From positions 13,524-77,523 of the forward strand of contig NZ_JANDMF010000026.1 in the NCBI RefSeq assembly GCF_031626875.1: a stretch of DNA of 64,000 bases, read 5' to 3'. Made by a program: the position numbers and the translations under genes. Below the pieces are notes generated by a model that was given only the letters and a program-made list of their open reading frames with translations, was not told where the DNA came from and did no database searches. This DNA is from Clostridium sp031626875. Its GTDB lineage: Bacteria; Bacillota; Clostridia; Clostridiales; Clostridiaceae. Below, in pieces: positions 33,572-43,126 of the stretch; positions within the stretch are counted from its first letter, which is position 1; each line of letters starts with the position of its first letter.

Positions 33572-35461
33572 GTGACAATAAATAAAAGAACAAAAATAAT
33601 TATACTACTATTCTTAGATTTTCTATTAATACAAGCATCCTATTTTCTAGCTTTGTATTTAAGAATTATAAACATAAATATGAGCATTTCACAAATTATA
33701 AACATTTATAGTGACTTTCTACCAAAGATATTATTTATGACTTTTATTTATATGATTATATTTACAATTTTTAAACAGTATAAAAGTATTTGGACAGTAG
33801 CTAGCATAGAAGAGTTTGCCATTGGGGTACTTAGTACCACAATAGGAGTGATTATTTGTCTATTAATTTCAGCTATAGATAAACATAGAGTTCCATTATT
33901 GGTTACCTTTATGGCTGGAATTTTAATAATGCTCTTTTGTAATGGAATCAGGGTAGGCTTAAGAATTGTAAAAAGATTAATAATTTATTTAGATATAAGA
34001 AAGAATTCTAACCTTAAAAAAGTGCTAGTAATAGGGGCTGGTGCTGCAGGAGCATTAGTTATTAATGAATGTAAAAAGAATCCAGAATGCAGAAAGAAAG
34101 TAGTAGCTGTTGCAGATGATGATAAAGAAAAGATGGGAAAATATGTTGCAGGAGTTAAAGTACTTGGAGATAGAAGTTCTATTGAAAAAATCATTATAGA
34201 CAATTCAATAGATGAAGTCATTATAGCTATTGCTAAAATAAATAGCTCAGATTTAAAAGACATTATAACACAATGTAACAAGACAAAGGCAAAAGTAAAG
34301 ATAATGCCAGGGGTTTCAGATATAATTGATGGAAATTTTAATATCAATAGTATTAGAGATGTTGATGTTGAAGATTTACTTGGTAGAGAATCAGTAACCT
34401 TAGATAATAAAGGAATTAGCAGTTATATTGAAAATAAAGTAATAATGGTAACTGGTGGTGGTGGATCTATTGGTTCTGAATTATGTAGACAAGTAGTGAA
34501 ATTTAAACCAAAGGAACTAATCATTTTTGATATATATGAAAATAACGCTTATGACATTCAAAATGAACTTTTACATTATAATAAGAATTTAAACTTAAAG
34601 GTGCTTATCGGATCTGTTCGTGATAGAAGAAGAATTAGGAATATTTTAATTGCGCATAAACCGCAAGTTATATTTCATGCAGCAGCTCATAAACATGTGC
34701 CTTTAATGGAAGATAGTCCACTTGAAGCCATAAAGAATAATGTTGTAGGAACTTTAAACTTATGTGAATTAGCTGATGAGTTTAATCTTGAAAAGTTTGT
34801 ACTTATTTCTACAGATAAAGCTGTTAATCCAACAAATGTAATGGGAGCTAGCAAGAGAATCTGTGAAATGATAATACAAGCTATGGATAAGGAAAGTGGA
34901 ACTGAATTTGTTGCTGTAAGATTTGGAAATGTATTAGGTTCTAATGGTTCAGTGGTTCCACTTTTCAAAAAGCAGATAGCAAGTGGTGGTCCTGTAACTT
35001 TGACTCATAAAGAGGTTACTAGATATTTTATGACCATCCCTGAAGCCAGCCAACTTGTACTTCAAGCTGGAGCTTTTGCTAAGGGCGGAGAGATATTTGT
35101 CCTTGATATGGGCGAGCCTGTAAAAATATATGACTTAGCAGAAAATCTTATAAGACTTTCTGGGCTAGAGCCTGGAAAGGATATTGAGATAAAAGTTACT
35201 GGACTTAGGCCAGGAGAAAAGCTTTATGAAGAGCTTTTAATGGGTGAGAAAAATTTAAAGACAACAGCTCATAATAAGATTTTTGTGGATAATCCAGAAA
35301 GCCTTAGATTGAGTGCATTAAAACAACAAATTAATGAGCTAGTGGATACAGTTAAGATGGGCAATGAGGATCTTTTGAGAGGTAAAATGAAATACTTAGT
35401 TCCAAGTTTTAATTTTGTAAAAGAGGATATTGTGAAAAAGTCTAAAAAGGAAATGATGTAG
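33572..35461 (+). CDS. Membrane nucleotide-sugar 4,6-dehydratase (CapD/PglF family)
   Basis: A 629-residue protein. The first ~130 residues hold four membrane spans. A CoA-binding-like Rossmann fold starts at about 145 (KVLVIGAGAAGALV) and the catalytic SDR domain at about 290 (VTGGGGSIGSEL). Conserved segments are AAAHKHVPLMEDSP, STDKAVNPTNVMGASKR and VRFGNVLGSNGSVVPLF. Family members turn UDP-GlcNAc into the 4-keto-6-deoxy sugar. With the next two genes it forms a set like CapD-CapM-CapN of Staphylococcus aureus, which makes and loads FucNAc. GTG start. Confidence 0.92.
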   Translation: MTINKRTKIIILLFLDFLLIQASYFLALYLRIININMSISQIINIYSDFLPKILFMTFIYMIIFTIFKQYKSIWTVASIEEFAIGVLSTTIGVIICLLISAIDKHRVPLLVTFMAGILIMLFCNGIRVGLRIVKRLIIYLDIRKNSNLKKVLVIGAGAAGALVINECKKNPECRKKVVAVADDDKEKMGKYVAGVKVLGDRSSIEKIIIDNSIDEVIIAIAKINSSDLKDIITQCNKTKAKVKIMPGVSDIIDGNFNINSIRDVDVEDLLGRESVTLDNKGISSYIENKVIMVTGGGGSIGSELCRQVVKFKPKELIIFDIYENNAYDIQNELLHYNKNLNLKVLIGSVRDRRRIRNILIAHKPQVIFHAAAHKHVPLMEDSPLEAIKNNVVGTLNLCELADEFNLEKFVLISTDKAVNPTNVMGASKRICEMIIQAMDKESGTEFVAVRFGNVLGSNGSVVPLFKKQIASGGPVTLTHKEVTRYFMTIPEASQLVLQAGAFAKGGEIFVLDMGEPVKIYDLAENLIRLSGLEPGKDIEIKVTGLRPGEKLYEELLMGEKNLKTTAHNKIFVDNPESLRLSALKQQINELVDTVKMGNEDLLRGKMKYLVPSFNFVKEDIVKKSKKEMM

Positions 35462-35470
35462 GGGGGAATT

Positions 35471-36118
35471 ATGTACTTAAAGGTCAAAAGAGTCATAGAT
35501 TTCATTTTATCATTCATTGGATTGGTAGTCTTATCACCTTTATTTTTAGTATTAATAATAGCAATTAAGTTAGATTCTCCAGGACCAGTTTTATTTAAAC
35601 AAAAGAGAGTTGGTATTTATAAAAAGCATTTTAATATATTAAAGTTTAGAACTATGAAAGTGGAAACTCCAAAAGATACACCAACACATCTGCTTGAAAA
35701 TCCAGAAGAGTGGATTACAAGGGTTGGTAAGTTTTTAAGAAAAACAAGCCTTGATGAATTGCCCCAGATAATAAATATATTGTTTGGAAATATGTCTATA
35801 ATTGGTCCACGTCCAGCTCTTTGGAATCAGTATGATTTGATTGAAGAGAGAGAGAAGTATGGTGCAAATAATGTACCATGCGGACTCACTGGATGGGCTC
35901 AGATTAATGGGAGAGATGAAATTTCTATTGAAGAAAAGGCAAAACTTGATGGAGAATATGTAAAAAAAATAGGATTAATTATGGATGTTAAGTGCTTTTT
36001 TTTGACAATTTTATCTGTGATTAGGGCTAAGGGAGTTTCTGAAGGAGGATTAAAAAATAGCACTAAAGATATAATATCTAAAATTAATTCAAATAATGAG
36101 GAGAGAATGACAAAATGA
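35471..36118 (+). CDS. Initiating phosphoglycosyl transferase (PglC/CapM-like)
   Basis: A 215-residue monotopic phosphoglycosyl transferase that moves a sugar-1-phosphate onto undecaprenyl phosphate and starts the repeat unit. An N-terminal membrane hairpin (FILSFIGLVVLSPLFLVLII), KFRTM, the catalytic DE pair in TSLDELPQ, and GPRPAL are the family landmarks. Given the neighbours, the likely donor is a 2,6-dideoxy N-acetyl sugar, but this is inferred. It is the only initiating transferase seen in the whole locus. The stop overlaps the next start (ATGA). Confidence 0.93.
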   Translation: MYLKVKRVIDFILSFIGLVVLSPLFLVLIIAIKLDSPGPVLFKQKRVGIYKKHFNILKFRTMKVETPKDTPTHLLENPEEWITRVGKFLRKTSLDELPQIINILFGNMSIIGPRPALWNQYDLIEEREKYGANNVPCGLTGWAQINGRDEISIEEKAKLDGEYVKKIGLIMDVKCFFLTILSVIRAKGVSEGGLKNSTKDIISKINSNNEERMTK

Positions 36119-36909
36119 AGAAAATACTTATCACTGGAAAAGATAGTTATATAGGTACTTCACTGGAAAAATGGTTAAGTAAAGAACCAGACAATTATAA
36201 GGTAGATACACTAGATATGAGGGATGATGGGTGGAGGAATAAAGATTTTTCAGAGTATGATGCTATATTTCATGTAGCTGCTATTGTTCATAAAAAAGAA
36301 AAAAAGGAACTTAAAAGTTTATATTTTAAGGTTAATAGAGATTTGCCTATTGAGGTTGCTAAAAAAGCAAAAGTAGAAGGGGTAAAGCAATTTATATTTA
36401 TGAGTAGTATGTCTGTATATGGAATAGAAGGGAAAATTGGAGAAGAAGTAGTTATTGATAAAGAAACTTTACCTAAACCTAAAAGTTATTATGGAATGAG
36501 TAAGTATGAAGCAGAAAATCAAATGAAATTATTAACTGATAAAAATTTTAATGTAGCAATTTTAAGGCCTCCAATGGTTTATGGAGATAATTGTCCTGGA
36601 AACTATGCAAGGCTAGAAAGCTTAGCAATTAGAACTCCAATTTTTCCTATGATTGAGAATAAGAGAAGTATGATTCATATTGATAAATTATGTGAATATA
36701 TAAAAAAATATATTGATAATAATGCTAATGGAGTATTTTTACCTCAAGATGATGATTATGTAAATACAAGTCTTTTAGTAAAAAAAATTGCTCATGATAA
36801 TGGAAGAGAAGTAGTTTTATCTAATTCTATTGGAAAAATCATAAAAGTTACAGGAAGAAATAATGCTTTTTTAAGTAAAATATTTGGAAACTTGATATAT
36901 ATAAAATGA
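36115..36909 (+). CDS. Nucleotide-sugar 4-ketoreductase (CapN/WbpV-like)
   Basis: A 264-residue short SDR-type reductase with LITGKDSYIGTSL at the N-terminus, MSSMSVYG, and the catalytic YGMSKYEAE. The family reduces the product of the CapD-type dehydratase to UDP-FucNAc or UDP-QuiNAc. It overlaps the transferase gene by 4 nt. Which C4 isomer is formed cannot be judged by eye. Confidence 0.82.
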   Translation: MKKILITGKDSYIGTSLEKWLSKEPDNYKVDTLDMRDDGWRNKDFSEYDAIFHVAAIVHKKEKKELKSLYFKVNRDLPIEVAKKAKVEGVKQFIFMSSMSVYGIEGKIGEEVVIDKETLPKPKSYYGMSKYEAENQMKLLTDKNFNVAILRPPMVYGDNCPGNYARLESLAIRTPIFPMIENKRSMIHIDKLCEYIKKYIDNNANGVFLPQDDDYVNTSLLVKKIAHDNGREVVLSNSIGKIIKVTGRNNAFLSKIFGNLIYIK

Positions 36910-36984
36910 AATTTAACTATTAAATAAATTTAGCAGAATGTAAGTAATATTATTAATTGTATTAATTTGAGAAGGAGCTTTTGA

Positions 36985-38145
36985 ATGGAAAAAGTACTTA
37001 TTACAGGCGGTTCAGGTTTTATTGGGAATTCTATTGTTGAAGAGTTAAAAAATAAATATGAACTAATAGTTTTAGACAATTTTTCGGAGCAAATACATGG
37101 AAATAATTATAAAGAGTCATACTTATATAAAAATATTAAGGATAAGTGTAAAGTTATAAAAGGTGATGTTAGAAACTATGAAGACCTAAGATCAGCGCTA
37201 GAAAAAGTAGATTATGTGATACATCTTGCAGCTGAAACTGGTACAGGACAATCAATGTATGAAATCAATAAATATACTGATGTAAATATTATGGGAACAT
37301 CAAATTTATTACAGGTGATTCTAAATGAAAAATTACCTATAAAAAAAATAATACTTTCTTCTTCACGTTCTGTCTATGGAGAGGGAATGTATTTTTGTAA
37401 AAAACATAAAATAGTTGTTCCAAAATCAAGAAAAATAGAAGATATGAAAAATGGAGATTTTGAAGTTAAGTGTCCTATATGTGGAAATAGAGTAGACTTG
37501 ATAGAAACTAAAGAAGATAGTGAGCTTGATCCAATTTCATATTATGCTTATACAAAATTTGCACAAGAAAAAATGTTAGAAGTAATGGGGAAAACAATGA
37601 AAATTCCATATACAATTTTCAGATATCAAAATGTTTATGGACAAGGACAATCACTAAATAATCCATATACAGGAATACTTTCAATATTTTCTAAGTTGCT
37701 GTTAAAGAACAATAATATAAATATTTTTGAAGATGGAAATGAGAGTAGAGATTTTATACATGTAAGTGATGTAGCAAGAGCTACCTGTAGTGCCATTGAA
37801 AATACTTGTACAAATTACGAAAAAATAAATATTGGAAGTGGAAAGAATATATCAGTTATTAAAATTGCACAAATTTTAAAGAAATATTATGGTTCAAAAT
37901 CAGAAATAAATATAACAGGTGATTTCAGAAAAGGGGATATTAGGCATAATATAGCTGACATATCAAAAGTACAGTCATTATGCAAGTTCAAACCACAATA
38001 TGACATAGAAAAAGGTATGAAGGAATTTGCACTATGGGTAAAAAGACAAAATGAAGAACAAAATTTAGAGAAATCAGATGATTATTTTGAAAGATCATTA
38101 TATGAAATGAAAGAAAATGGAATGTTAATTCAAGCTAAGGAGTAA
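36985..38145 (+). CDS. NAD-dependent epimerase with zinc-ribbon-like insertion (dTDP-rhamnose 4-epimerase-like)
   Basis: A 386-residue extended SDR. GGSGFIGNS starts the Rossmann fold, SSSRSVYGEG is the Ser region, and YYAYTKFAQE holds Tyr187 and Lys191. Between them is an insertion with Cys138, His141, Cys163 and Cys166 (FCKKH and CPICG), which looks like a zinc ribbon. This insertion is seen in the group annotated as dTDP-L-rhamnose 4-epimerases. Substrate assignment is tentative because no dTDP-rhamnose pathway lies in the window. Confidence 0.82.
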   Translation: MEKVLITGGSGFIGNSIVEELKNKYELIVLDNFSEQIHGNNYKESYLYKNIKDKCKVIKGDVRNYEDLRSALEKVDYVIHLAAETGTGQSMYEINKYTDVNIMGTSNLLQVILNEKLPIKKIILSSSRSVYGEGMYFCKKHKIVVPKSRKIEDMKNGDFEVKCPICGNRVDLIETKEDSELDPISYYAYTKFAQEKMLEVMGKTMKIPYTIFRYQNVYGQGQSLNNPYTGILSIFSKLLLKNNNINIFEDGNESRDFIHVSDVARATCSAIENTCTNYEKINIGSGKNISVIKIAQILKKYYGSKSEINITGDFRKGDIRHNIADISKVQSLCKFKPQYDIEKGMKEFALWVKRQNEEQNLEKSDDYFERSLYEMKENGMLIQAKE

Positions 38146-38149
38146 AAGT

Positions 38150-39166
38150 ATGAGTATAAAAAAAGTTTTATATATAGGAACTCCAATGTATACCTATTAT
38201 AAAAAGATTATTTCTGAGTTTAAAGCACAAGGTTATGAGGTCGATTTTTATAATGATAGACCAAGTGAAAATTCATTTATAAAAGGAATTATAAAAATAA
38301 AAAAAGATATGATTAATTTCTTAATTGAAAAATATTTTGAAGATATAATAAATGAAATTAAGGATAAAGAATATAATTTGGTGTTTGTAGTTGACTGTAA
38401 AGTATTCACGGCTCAAATGATTAGATATATGAAGAGCATTCAGAAAAAAGCAAAGTTTGTATTGCATATGTGGGATTCTTTAGAACTTTATCCAAATAGT
38501 AAAGAAGTAATTAATGAATTTGATATGGCTTATTCCTTTGATTTAAAGGACTGTGAAGAAGTAGAAAGTCTTAAGTTTTTACCCCTATTCTATTGTAAAG
38601 AGTTTGAAAATATTGGACTGGCTAAGCAACATAATTGTATATATGATATTGCTAGTGTTTGTACAGCTCATCCAAATAGGTATAAAACTATGAAGATACT
38701 ATTTCCTAAATTAGAATCACAAGGAGTTAATGTATATTCATATATGTATTTGAATAAGTTGCAGTATTTATATAATAGAGCATTTATAACAGAATTTAAA
38801 GGGGCAAAAAGAGATGAATTTAAGTTTATGCCATTATCTGAAAAAGAAAATTTAGATATATTAAGAAATACAAATACTGTATTTGATATGCCTCATAATA
38901 AACAAAGTGGTTTGACAATGAGAACAATTGAAACTCTTGGTGCTAAAAGAAAATTAATAACTACAAACACTGATATAAAAAAGTATGATTTCTATAATGA
39001 GAATAATATTTTAATTATAGAAAATGACAATTTAGATGGAATAACTGATTTTATCAAAAGAGAATATAGAGAGATTAAGGAGCCAATATATAGAAAATAC
39101 AGTATAAGTAGTTATGTAAATACAATTATAGATGATGCAAATTATAAATATTTGAAAGTAATTTAA
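38150..39166 (+). CDS. Glycosyltransferase-like protein (CgeB-type)
   Basis: A 338-residue soluble protein resembling CgeB-type glycosyltransferases of the GT-B fold. The N-terminal KKVLYIGTPMYTYYK and the C-terminal SGLTMRTIETLGAKRKLITT, which corresponds to the donor-binding part, support this. It begins 4 bp after the epimerase gene. Linkage and donor unknown. Confidence 0.7.
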   Translation: MSIKKVLYIGTPMYTYYKKIISEFKAQGYEVDFYNDRPSENSFIKGIIKIKKDMINFLIEKYFEDIINEIKDKEYNLVFVVDCKVFTAQMIRYMKSIQKKAKFVLHMWDSLELYPNSKEVINEFDMAYSFDLKDCEEVESLKFLPLFYCKEFENIGLAKQHNCIYDIASVCTAHPNRYKTMKILFPKLESQGVNVYSYMYLNKLQYLYNRAFITEFKGAKRDEFKFMPLSEKENLDILRNTNTVFDMPHNKQSGLTMRTIETLGAKRKLITTNTDIKKYDFYNENNILIIENDNLDGITDFIKREYREIKEPIYRKYSISSYVNTIIDDANYKYLKVI

Positions 39167-39184
39167 TGCATAATAGGAGGTTTT

Positions 39185-39787
39185 ATGAAAAATAGATATT
39201 CATTTTCAGAATTTATCAAAACATTATATGCATTAATTATCACTAAAATATTTTATAAAAAAGCAAGATTAGTTAGAAGACCCATTTATATAAGAGGAAA
39301 ATCTTATATGGACTTTAAAAAAGGATTTACCACAGGATATAATTGTAGATTTGACTTGTTTGGTGAAGAGGAAGATAAAGAAAAAAAGTTAATTATAGGT
39401 GAAAATTGTAAGATTGGTGATAACGTGCATATTGTAGCCAAAGAAAAAGTTATAATAGGTGATAATTGTTTAATGGCTTCAAAAGTTTTTATTAGTGACA
39501 CAAGTCATGGAGAATATACTAATCTAGAAAACTACTCTTTACCAGATATTCCGCCAGATCAAAGAAGACTATATTCTAAACCAGTTACTATAGGAAATAA
39601 TGTTTGGATTGGTGAAAATGTTTGTATTTTATTGGGGGTAACCATTGGTAATGGAGTTATTATTGGAGCTAATTCTGTAGTAAATAAAGATATTCCTAAT
39701 AATTGCATTGTTGTTGGAATACCTGCAAAGGTCATAAAAAAGTATAATTATGCACATGAAAAATGGGAAATCCAAACTAAATTATAG
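39185..39787 (+). CDS. Hexapeptide-repeat acyltransferase
   Basis: A 200-residue left-handed beta-helix acyltransferase. Hexapeptide turns are visible (IGENCKIGDNVHIVAKEKV, VTIGNNVWIGENV, GVTIGNGVIIGANSVV), as is the acetyl-CoA-region His in SDTSHG. It probably O-acetylates the polysaccharide or a sugar precursor. AGGAGG stands just upstream of the ATG. Confidence 0.87.
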   Translation: MKNRYSFSEFIKTLYALIITKIFYKKARLVRRPIYIRGKSYMDFKKGFTTGYNCRFDLFGEEEDKEKKLIIGENCKIGDNVHIVAKEKVIIGDNCLMASKVFISDTSHGEYTNLENYSLPDIPPDQRRLYSKPVTIGNNVWIGENVCILLGVTIGNGVIIGANSVVNKDIPNNCIVVGIPAKVIKKYNYAHEKWEIQTKL

Positions 39788-39800
39788 GGAGATTTAAGAA

Positions 39801-40772
39801 ATGTTAATAAGTGTTATAGTACCGATATTCAATGTAGAAAACTATATTATAGAGTTGGTAAAATCACTAGAAAATCAAACTTTTACAGATTTTGAAGCCA
39901 TATTTATTGATGATGGTTCTTTTGATAAATCAATTGAACAACTAGAAGAAACTCTAAAAAATACAAAAATGAATTATAAGATTATTAGACAAACAAATAA
40001 GGGACTTTCTGCTGCACGAAATACAGGTATAAGGCAATCAAGTGGAGAATGGTTGGTTTGGCCTGATTCAGATGATATACTTGATGAAAAGTATTTGGAA
40101 ATATTATATTTTGCAGTAAAAGATAAAAATACACATATAGGATTTTGTAATTATAAAACTTTCTTAGATGGGGAGGCATTCTCCAATATTAAGGAAATAC
40201 AAAAGGTAACAAAATATGTTTATGAGACTTCTCTTCAAAGTATGAAAAGATATATTAATGAGTGGATTGGACCTTGGTGTTTTATAGTATCTAAAGAATA
40301 TTTTTTAAAGCAAGATTTATTTTTTGATGAATCATGCAGATATTGCGAAGATTTAATATTTATTAGTAAAGCTATAGCAGGAGCAACCAATATTACAGTA
40401 ATCGAAAATAGATTATATTATTATAGAATGAGAAGTTCTTCAATATTAAATAGTTCTAATATTGATAAAATATTGAGTGGCTATATTCAAATTAAAAAGT
40501 TGAATGAGTACTTTGTTGAGAACGATTCTCTGTCTGGAAAATATTTCTACAAGGTAGGTATATATAAATGGTTAATATCAACTATGAAAAAATGTGCAGT
40601 AAGGTTTTCATATGATGACTTTAAAACATTATATAAGAGCATAGATTTTAAAGTGTATTATAGTAGGGCAAGACACTGTACAACAAAGAAATTGCGGATT
40701 GCTGGTATGATACTTAGATATTCACCTAGAATTTTTTTTCAAGTTGTAAAGAGAATGAATAAATTTATCTAG
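39801..40772 (+). CDS. Family 2 glycosyltransferase
   Basis: A 323-residue GT-A enzyme starting LISVIVPIFNVENYI, with IDDGSFD for donor binding and the DSDD metal motif in WLVWPDSDDILD. The C-terminal part lacks membrane spans, which fits a cytosolic transferase adding one sugar to the lipid-linked unit. Confidence 0.9.
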   Translation: MLISVIVPIFNVENYIIELVKSLENQTFTDFEAIFIDDGSFDKSIEQLEETLKNTKMNYKIIRQTNKGLSAARNTGIRQSSGEWLVWPDSDDILDEKYLEILYFAVKDKNTHIGFCNYKTFLDGEAFSNIKEIQKVTKYVYETSLQSMKRYINEWIGPWCFIVSKEYFLKQDLFFDESCRYCEDLIFISKAIAGATNITVIENRLYYYRMRSSSILNSSNIDKILSGYIQIKKLNEYFVENDSLSGKYFYKVGIYKWLISTMKKCAVRFSYDDFKTLYKSIDFKVYYSRARHCTTKKLRIAGMILRYSPRIFFQVVKRMNKFI

Positions 40773-40820
40773 TTGATAAGAAATAAATTTAATTGTAGCA
40801 AATATTAAGGAAAGGACTAA

Positions 40821-42236
40821 ATGATGAAAAAAAAGGGAAAATACACAGTCATTATATTTTTAATGTTAATAATAAGTTTGATGAGTAGCTTTTTTATAGC
40901 ATTTGATAGATCTAAACCTGTGGAGTATGAATATTTATTTATTTTACCAATGCTATTTTCATTAATTTGTATTTCTATGGTGCCAATACTTAACAGATAT
41001 TCTTCGAATATATCTATTTGGATTATCTTTATATTATACTTTATTAGAAATGTTATTAATCCTTTCTTTATGTACTTGGGTAATTATAGTAGTTTATTCT
41101 TGTTAAGTTCTAGGGTAAATATAAATAAGGCTATTTTTTTAATGATATATGAAACCTTTATGGTCTTTCTAACAATAAATATTTATATTAATAGAAAAAA
41201 AATTCTCACAATTAAAAATAGATTTTACAGAAAAAGACAAACTAAGTTAAAGGTAATCGGACTTGCATTGGTAATGCTGACCATATTTTGCTTTTTATCA
41301 TTTATGACAGTTCCTGCAATAAGCGGCACATACAATACTATATTTAATGCTGAAAGTGTTGTTTCAAATAATTATATTAATGTAAATGCAAATGTTGCTT
41401 ATGGTTCAATACAAAGAGTATTATTTACATTAACTTTATTTTTAATTCCAATTTTACAAATATTATTGCCATTAACTATATATATATATATGAAAAAAAA
41501 GTATGGTGAAAATAGATGGTGTGTAGTGCTTGCAATGATTATTATGTTTTTAAATTTCTTATTTATTTCAGATAATAATATAGATGTTTTTATCATAACA
41601 ATTGTATTGTCATTAATGTTAATAAAATTATATCCTAAATATTCTAGATTTATTTGCACAGTTATCGGAAGCGTATTAGTGTTAGGCATAGTGGTATTAA
41701 TAGTTGCAAAAACAAATACAAATATGTTAACATCTGATAACCCTTTTGAAGCTATTACTAAATTTTTGCAAGCATATTTTCAAGGAGTAAATAATGTTGC
41801 TGGAGGATTTAGTATAGTTAATGATAGTAAGGTTAAATCATTATTTTTTGATTTTTTTGATATGATTCCATTTAGAAATACTATTTTTAGCGGAATTAGT
41901 GGAGATAGGCTTGTAAAATTATATTGTATAAGTAATAATGTGAATTCACAAATTATTCCTAGCATAAGTCAGTCATACTACTACTTAAGTTTTATATTAG
42001 CTCCAATACTACCTATGATTATTGTGACTTTTTCCATAAGAGCGTTTAACAAGTCTAGTTTGACGAAGAATGTTTATAGAAGTTCTTATTATTTGAGCAA
42101 TAGTATATATTTGACTTTTGCCACTGCAGTAAATAATTTCACAATTTATGGAACTACCTATTTAAATCTTATTTTGCCACTATTTATATTATCAACTTTA
42201 GCTGGTAGTGAAGTAGAAATTCAAAACACAGTTTAA
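40821..42236 (+). CDS. wzy: Wzy-type polysaccharide polymerase, module 1
   Basis: A 471-residue protein with roughly a dozen hydrophobic spans and a large loop in the second half, in a locus that also has a flippase and chain-length regulator. Wzy proteins share little sequence, so the call rests on topology and context. ATG 40821 and 40824 are adjacent; either could be used. Confidence 0.7.
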   Translation: MMKKKGKYTVIIFLMLIISLMSSFFIAFDRSKPVEYEYLFILPMLFSLICISMVPILNRYSSNISIWIIFILYFIRNVINPFFMYLGNYSSLFLLSSRVNINKAIFLMIYETFMVFLTINIYINRKKILTIKNRFYRKRQTKLKVIGLALVMLTIFCFLSFMTVPAISGTYNTIFNAESVVSNNYINVNANVAYGSIQRVLFTLTLFLIPILQILLPLTIYIYMKKKYGENRWCVVLAMIIMFLNFLFISDNNIDVFIITIVLSLMLIKLYPKYSRFICTVIGSVLVLGIVVLIVAKTNTNMLTSDNPFEAITKFLQAYFQGVNNVAGGFSIVNDSKVKSLFFDFFDMIPFRNTIFSGISGDRLVKLYCISNNVNSQIIPSISQSYYYLSFILAPILPMIIVTFSIRAFNKSSLTKNVYRSSYYLSNSIYLTFATAVNNFTIYGTTYLNLILPLFILSTLAGSEVEIQNTV

Positions 42237-42269
42237 AGAAAAAATTAATTTTGGAGGTAGCATTTTTAA

Positions 42270-43085
42270 ATGAAATTAAAGAAAATTATTAAATCAAATA
42301 AGTTTTTATATTACATTGCAAGACAAATAAGAAAAATCCAATACTATCTTATACCAATGGGAAAGTTTAGGTATAAGAGATTTCTTAGAAGTAATGGAAT
42401 ATTAAAAAATAAATATATTGAAAAAATAAAAGATTATAAAGATAAACATAAAGGGCAAAGATGCTTTATTATAGCAACAGGGCCTAGTCTTACTGTTGAA
42501 GATTTAGAAAAATTGAAAAATGAAATTACTTTTGGAATGAATTCTATTTCAAAGATTGGAGAGAAAACAGATTGGAGACCGACATATTATGGAATTCAGG
42601 ATGAGTTTGTTTATGAAAAACTGAAAGATAGCATTTTAAAAATTGATAAAAATATTACTATTTTTACATCTGATGTTTTAGCAAAGAAAAAAAAGTTGTT
42701 ATCAAATAATATTGTTCAAATACCACTTTACTGTATGGATCATTTAATTAATCCAAATTCGTCTAAATTCAAATTTAGTAATAACTGTCATGATATTGTG
42801 TATGATGGTTATTCAATAACATATACTTTGATGCAGTTAGCAGTATATATGGGTTTTAATAAAATATATCTTTTAGGTGCAGACTGTAGCTATGCAAAAA
42901 ATGGACCTCAACATTTTATTGAAACTGGTGTAAATGATCTAGGCATTGATTTTATTACAGAACGATTATTTAATTCTTATCAAGTTGCAAAAAAATCTGT
43001 AGAAGAAAATGGAGTGAAAATTTATAATGCTACTCGTGGTGGGTGCTTAGAAATATTTCCACGTGTAAGCATGGATGAAATATAA
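42270..43085 (+). CDS. DUF115/MptE-like protein, possible glycosyltransferase
   Basis: A 271-residue protein with FIIATGPSLTVEDL near residue 67 and a later YMGFNKIYLLGADCSY segment. This pattern is shared with DUF115 proteins and distantly with GT42 sialyltransferases, which use CMP-activated sugars. The gene cluster encodes a CMP-sugar synthetase, and the aldolase fusion at 48043 carries a similar C-terminal domain. Transfer of a CMP-sugar is an inference only. Confidence 0.65.
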   Translation: MKLKKIIKSNKFLYYIARQIRKIQYYLIPMGKFRYKRFLRSNGILKNKYIEKIKDYKDKHKGQRCFIIATGPSLTVEDLEKLKNEITFGMNSISKIGEKTDWRPTYYGIQDEFVYEKLKDSILKIDKNITIFTSDVLAKKKKLLSNNIVQIPLYCMDHLINPNSSKFKFSNNCHDIVYDGYSITYTLMQLAVYMGFNKIYLLGADCSYAKNGPQHFIETGVNDLGIDFITERLFNSYQVAKKSVEENGVKIYNATRGGCLEIFPRVSMDEI

Positions 43086-43126
43086 TTCAAACATTTTCAT
43101 TCTATTTGAGGGAGGAAATATAGACT

